Source: Ypsolopha sequella | Lineage: Eukaryota; Arthropoda; Insecta; Lepidoptera; Ypsolophidae | Assembly (NCBI GenBank): GCA_934047225.1 | Contig: OW203998.1 | Span: 14,275,280 to 14,339,279 of the forward strand | Direction: 5' to 3' | Length of the DNA: 64,000 nucleotides | Shown: piece after piece, positions 60,800 through 64,000 of the stretch | How the letters are laid out: every line of letters begins with the position of its first letter | How positions within the stretch are numbered: the stretch's first letter is position 1 | Notes under the pieces: generated by a model | Database searches by the model: none | What the model was told of the DNA's origin: nothing | Seen by the model: the letters and a program-made list of their open reading frames with translations, nothing else | Translations under genes and position numbers: made by a program

Positions 60800-61085
60800 G
60801 ACTGTTTGAACAAATTACGAGGCGGCATTTCATATTTCAACCGGAAGATCGTTCCACAAACGGACAGCTGTGACGGCAAAAGAGTCGGACATAAAACCAG
60901 AAACGGTGCAGAAAGACAAAAGAGGGTTGTGAGCGGACCTGAGGTGCTTACAGTAAGTGTTATCTAAAAAATTAAACAAAGATTTGAGATAAGGGTGAGA
61001 ACTTGGATCATCAATAATTGAGAAGAGAAGACAAAGAATTGTCACATTCCTTCGCTCACGAATTGGAACTAATGAAGTTCTCTAT
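60800..61085 (-). pseudogene. LINE ORF2 C-terminal fragment
   Basis: The minus strand reads SLVPIRERRNVTILCLLFSI, SSHPYLKSLFNFLD, LRSAHNPLLSFCTVSGFMSD and SFAVTAVRLWNDLPVEI. SF...A.RLWN.LP..I is the familiar end of Jockey/CR1-type LINE proteins. Upstream sequence to about 61190 is LINE-like but broken. Confidence 0.78.
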
Positions 61086-61190
61086 AAGAATTCAGTTCTG
61101 ATTGTCGCAAAATGACTCAATCCGACTTTATATGCAGCCTTAAGACTGTACCTGAGCCTAGAGCATGACAAACTCCAGTCTATCTAGGAT

Positions 61191-62299
61191 TCGTTTGAAA
61201 AAATTAGGACTCTCCTTGTATTGAAAAAAATATATTTGGTTTATTAATCTTTTCTCTAGGGATCTTACGTATAAACAATGTACTAAGATTTATACTTTTG
61301 TCAAAAAAAAAATGTTTTGCACCCTCTTTTTTTTTGTTTTCAATCGTTCGCTTGAAGAACGCGGTTAAGAGATCAACTTGATTTTTGTTTCATAAAATAG
61401 GTAATAGAAATATGAAGGTATATCACCTAAATTCAATATTTTATTCCCTACAAAATATTTCAGTATTAGCTAAAAACACACCAATCTGTTGTTTCGCTGC
61501 GTGATCACTAGTATTACGCGTCTAAGACAAAGAGGCCAAAGAGCTAACATATAATCGCCTCTATGAAAAGCAAATAAAGTCTTTGCCATTAGACTTATTG
61601 TGCTGGACGAGTAATAAAAAAAGTTGCTAGAGTATGCCATCTTCTTAAACGTTCCCTTTTTGCGTAAACTTCGCCCTTTCCAGGCAGGGGTTGAAAATAG
61701 CATCATTGCTTGTTTGATAAAAACGCTCGTTGCTACCAGAAATTGTAGCATATAAAAAGTGGTAATACTGACTAGTGACGGGCATCGACGTCACTGGTGC
61801 GAGGATTCCATAACCACGCTCAGACACCACTAATTGTATGCTAAAGGGTGATACTTGCAGCTGGAACAGGGGCCCATAAGCTGTCCCAGATTTATAGTAT
61901 ACAAGTATCTTAGATTCTATAATATTTAATATAAAACGTCCTACCAGACAGTTGTATGATGACGTCATCTGCTGGTCCACGCACGAAGACCCTCCACGTA
62001 GACTCCAAGGCGTGTCAGTGCCGTGACACGTAGATCACCTTCCACGATGAATCTAAACACGACCCTCCTACCCCGGGATGCATCCGAACCCAGAAGAAAT
62101 GGTAATTGACAAGTCCACTTGTCGCACACCGCGTGGATATAGGTTATTTCACACACACAGGAAATACACTCAAAAGTGGCCTTCACGCCAAAATATCTTC
62201 AGCCCTTGATCGAATACTGTTTCTTACGATGTCCGCACCGATTTCCCTTGGGTTAAATTGTTAATCTCACATTTTATAAATCGTCCGCGATCTGTACCA
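61191..62299. other. No gene recognised
   Basis: Short frames only. A GACGGGCATCGACGTCACTG, GTGCGAGGATTCCA block near 61775 resembles part of the RTE tail repeats (GTGACGGGCAGCGGCGTCACTG). No other assignment. Confidence 0.45.
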
Positions 62300-62598
62300 A
62301 TTTCCACGTCCCTCGTATTTTTTTGACAGCTCCAAGTCCATAGACAAAATATATAGACCATTGATGGATGCGTTCCGAAATATACATTTTATTCTGAACA
62401 GTCCCCCGCTCTGGGCTGAGCAATCAGGCCACTAGCTCATACAACCGGGAGACGGGAGAGAGTTGTCATGGCTCGTCACAAAATCGAACCTTCGACCAAC
62501 ACCTCTGCGACGCGTGGAGTTCCGTCTCCGCCAAAACAACTTTAATATACGGCCCCGGCGCCAAAACAAGGATAGCAAGTTCACATCCTTCAAAAGAA

Positions 62599-62811
62599 TT
62601 AAATTTCCTTCCCTAGGATACTCAGTCCTGTCTGACCACAGAGAGGACGAGAGTTGAGGACCGCTTCCACTTTACAATACACAGTGGCAAGCTCCTCAAA
62701 AATTAGAACAGTTTCCCCAATAACGCAGCGGAGGTGGGTCTTCGCCGACTTGACGGCAGCTTCAAAAAATTCCCTCCCCAGTGAGGGCAATTTGGGGGAC
62801 TGTACCGCCAA
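62599..62811 (-). pseudogene. BEL/Pao integrase C-terminal fragment
   Basis: FFEAAVKSAKTHLRCVIGET, VLIFEELATVYCKVEAVLNS and RPLCG match the segment around the catalytic Glu of BEL integrases, where active proteins have LWEAAVKS.K. Residues just upstream are altered. Confidence 0.85.
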
Positions 62812-62844
62812 GTTACCCCTTTCCGGGCGAAGATTTAACTTAAA

Positions 62845-63075
62845 CTAGCATAGTTGTTTACAAAACAAAAAATTATCAATATCTTTTAGATAGTTAGCAG
62901 TACCTTTGTAGTTTGTGCCATTGTCGGAGCGAATAAGTGAAGGTAAACCCTTACGCGACACGAAACGATCCAACGCGGCGACGAAGGCCTCCGTAGTCAA
63001 AGCTGATACCACTGCCAAGTGAACGGCCTTGGTGGCCAAGCACACAAATACACAAGGTATGCTTTCACAACCCAA
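62845..63075 (-). pseudogene. BEL/Pao integrase core fragment
   Basis: CVFVCLATKAVHLAVVSALT, TEAFVAALDRFVSRKGLPS and IRSDNGTNYKGTANYL match the BEL integrase, with the second catalytic Asp in SDNGTN. The frame stops at 62845 before the next block resumes in another frame. Confidence 0.88.
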
Positions 63076-64000
63076 GCGTTGCGATTGCTAAAAACCCCCG
63101 TGCGCGTTACGTATGTGTCAATCCGACACCAACAAATTTACCAAAGGTCCGTCTTGGGTAGAAGCAAAGGATGAAGACTTCCGTATGGCAGGTCAGCTCT
63201 CCAAAATCAGCCTCCAAAACGCAGAAGTCCTTCATAATCCGTGAAAGGATTCAAACGAGCAACCGCTCACTTCAGCCTGGCGTGATCCTCGCGCAGAACT
63301 CGAAGTCTAAACTTGATGAGGTCCGCCTGAAGTACACGAACCCAGTGTACCAATGCGCTCCAACGCTCCTCTGCACTCACGGCTGGGGACAAAATATATG
63401 AATATCATTGACTGGTTGGTATTTCAACATAATACCACCATCATATTGGGATCCTCCAAATCTGCAAACAGTATATGTTCATTTGAAAGCCATTTCCTAA
63501 GTTCGAACATAATAATCCAAGTATCGAATCAAATATCGAATATCCAAAATTGTGGATACCTCCACCAATGAAGAAGAACCCAGAGTCTTTTAAAAACCAA
63601 ATAGGATCCATCCTAACAAATCCGCGCCCAGGAAAACATCGACTGGGGCCGGATGACAAAACGTGGGTCTGCCAGATGCAGACCTGACGTGCATGAGATT
63701 ATGGACGGAGGAAGGTCCAAAGAAGGCTGCCAGCCGACAATATTGTCTATAACCATGGCTGCAGCCGCTGATTCAACTCCAGTCCACCAATACCTAGGAG
63801 CGGCACCGACGAAACTTCCAGGTTCAAAACTAATCGGTGCGCCACTTGACTTTCCAAGTCGAGGAGGGCCCTTACCCTAACTCAATCCCCCCTGGGGCCC
63901 TAGACGCGAGCCATCGCGGTAGGCAACAGAACCGTCCGCGGTTCCGTACTCATAGCTTGAACAAGCTAGTTACAGGCTACCCCACCTGTGGAGTGCAGGA

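Larger units (their letters stand above)
62300..64000 (-). mobile_element. BEL/Pao LTR retrotransposon remnant (cut by window edge)
   Basis: Pol fragments run on the minus strand from the window edge. A protease-like block (RALLDLESQ, GIGGLES) lies near 63.87-63.76 kb and its downstream PVDVFLGADLLGWILFG near 63.63 kb. A pre-integrase block (LARLNPFTDYEGLLRFGG, LPYGSLHPLLLP) lies near 63.25-63.17 kb. The integrase core (FVCLATKAVHLAVVSALTTE, SDNGTNY) is near 63.05-62.9 kb, and its C-terminal part (FEAAVKSAKTHLRCVIGETV, KVEAVLNSRPLC) near 62.77-62.64 kb. The roughly 700 residues of RT and RNase H expected between protease and integrase are missing. Stops and shifts make it a dead copy. Confidence 0.82.

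Noticed and set aside
61965..62186. 73-codon minus-strand frame near the BEL remnant
   Set aside because: I tried to read it as BEL gag or an LTR-adjacent gene but found no matching block. Left unassigned.

Overview
This window is animal nuclear DNA, almost certainly from a moth or butterfly (Lepidoptera). It is AT-rich, with introns bounded by GT...AG. It carries repeat signatures I associate with lepidopteran genomes: the ACCGACTTCAAAAAAGG repeat, the 'GGAACCCT ... CACTTGGCCGG' repeat, a non-autonomous Helitron ending GGCAACATCTAG, tRNA-derived SINE heads, and RTE LINE tails ending in AYVQQWT. No bacterial-style operons, rRNA, CRISPR array or intact tRNA gene was seen.

Left half (about 2.8-36.6 kb): one host gene occupies nearly all of this region on the minus strand. 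It encodes mitochondrial methylmalonate-semialdehyde dehydrogenase (acylating), the ALDH6A1 / Mmsdh orthologue. I could assemble ten coding exons whose phases all agree. They give 1557 nt including the stop, or 518 residues, running from a 24-nt first coding exon at 36537-36560 to a 485-nt last exon at 2818-3302. Most of the 34 kb is intron filled with transposons. Intron 7 (5203-22133) contains a second gene on the opposite strand: an uninterrupted 1260-codon reading frame (16829-20611) for a large, apparently helical protein that I do not recognise. A decayed second copy of part of this gene follows it at 21306-21780. Intron 7 also holds a 1.1-kb array of 50-bp repeats (11723-12830).

The left edge (1-2584) is the 3' part of a Ty1/copia LTR retrotransposon, with an intact reading frame over the visible part and a 255-bp 3' LTR. 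Intron 2 holds a 5'-truncated non-LTR element with an intact reverse transcriptase (about 29.8-32.3 kb). Introns 3, 4, 6 and 7 carry MITEs, a 198-bp tandem duplication and a three-deep nest of inverted-repeat elements just downstream of exon 6.

Right half (37-64 kb): I found no host gene here. It is a graveyard of mobile DNA: a LINE fragment; a complete 3.27-kb TIR transposon with an unusual D-x-C-SGQNRN transposase-like protein (43547-46813); a broken Helitron Rep/helicase (about 46.98-49.99 kb) split by a 1-kb TIR element flanked by a target duplication; a dead mariner; large foldback elements; RTE tails; and at the right edge a BEL/Pao remnant on the minus strand with protease and integrase pieces but no recognisable reverse transcriptase.

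The two genes are not obviously linked in function. Mmsdh acts in valine and pyrimidine catabolism. The nested gene's role is unknown, and it is the most interesting host sequence in the window.
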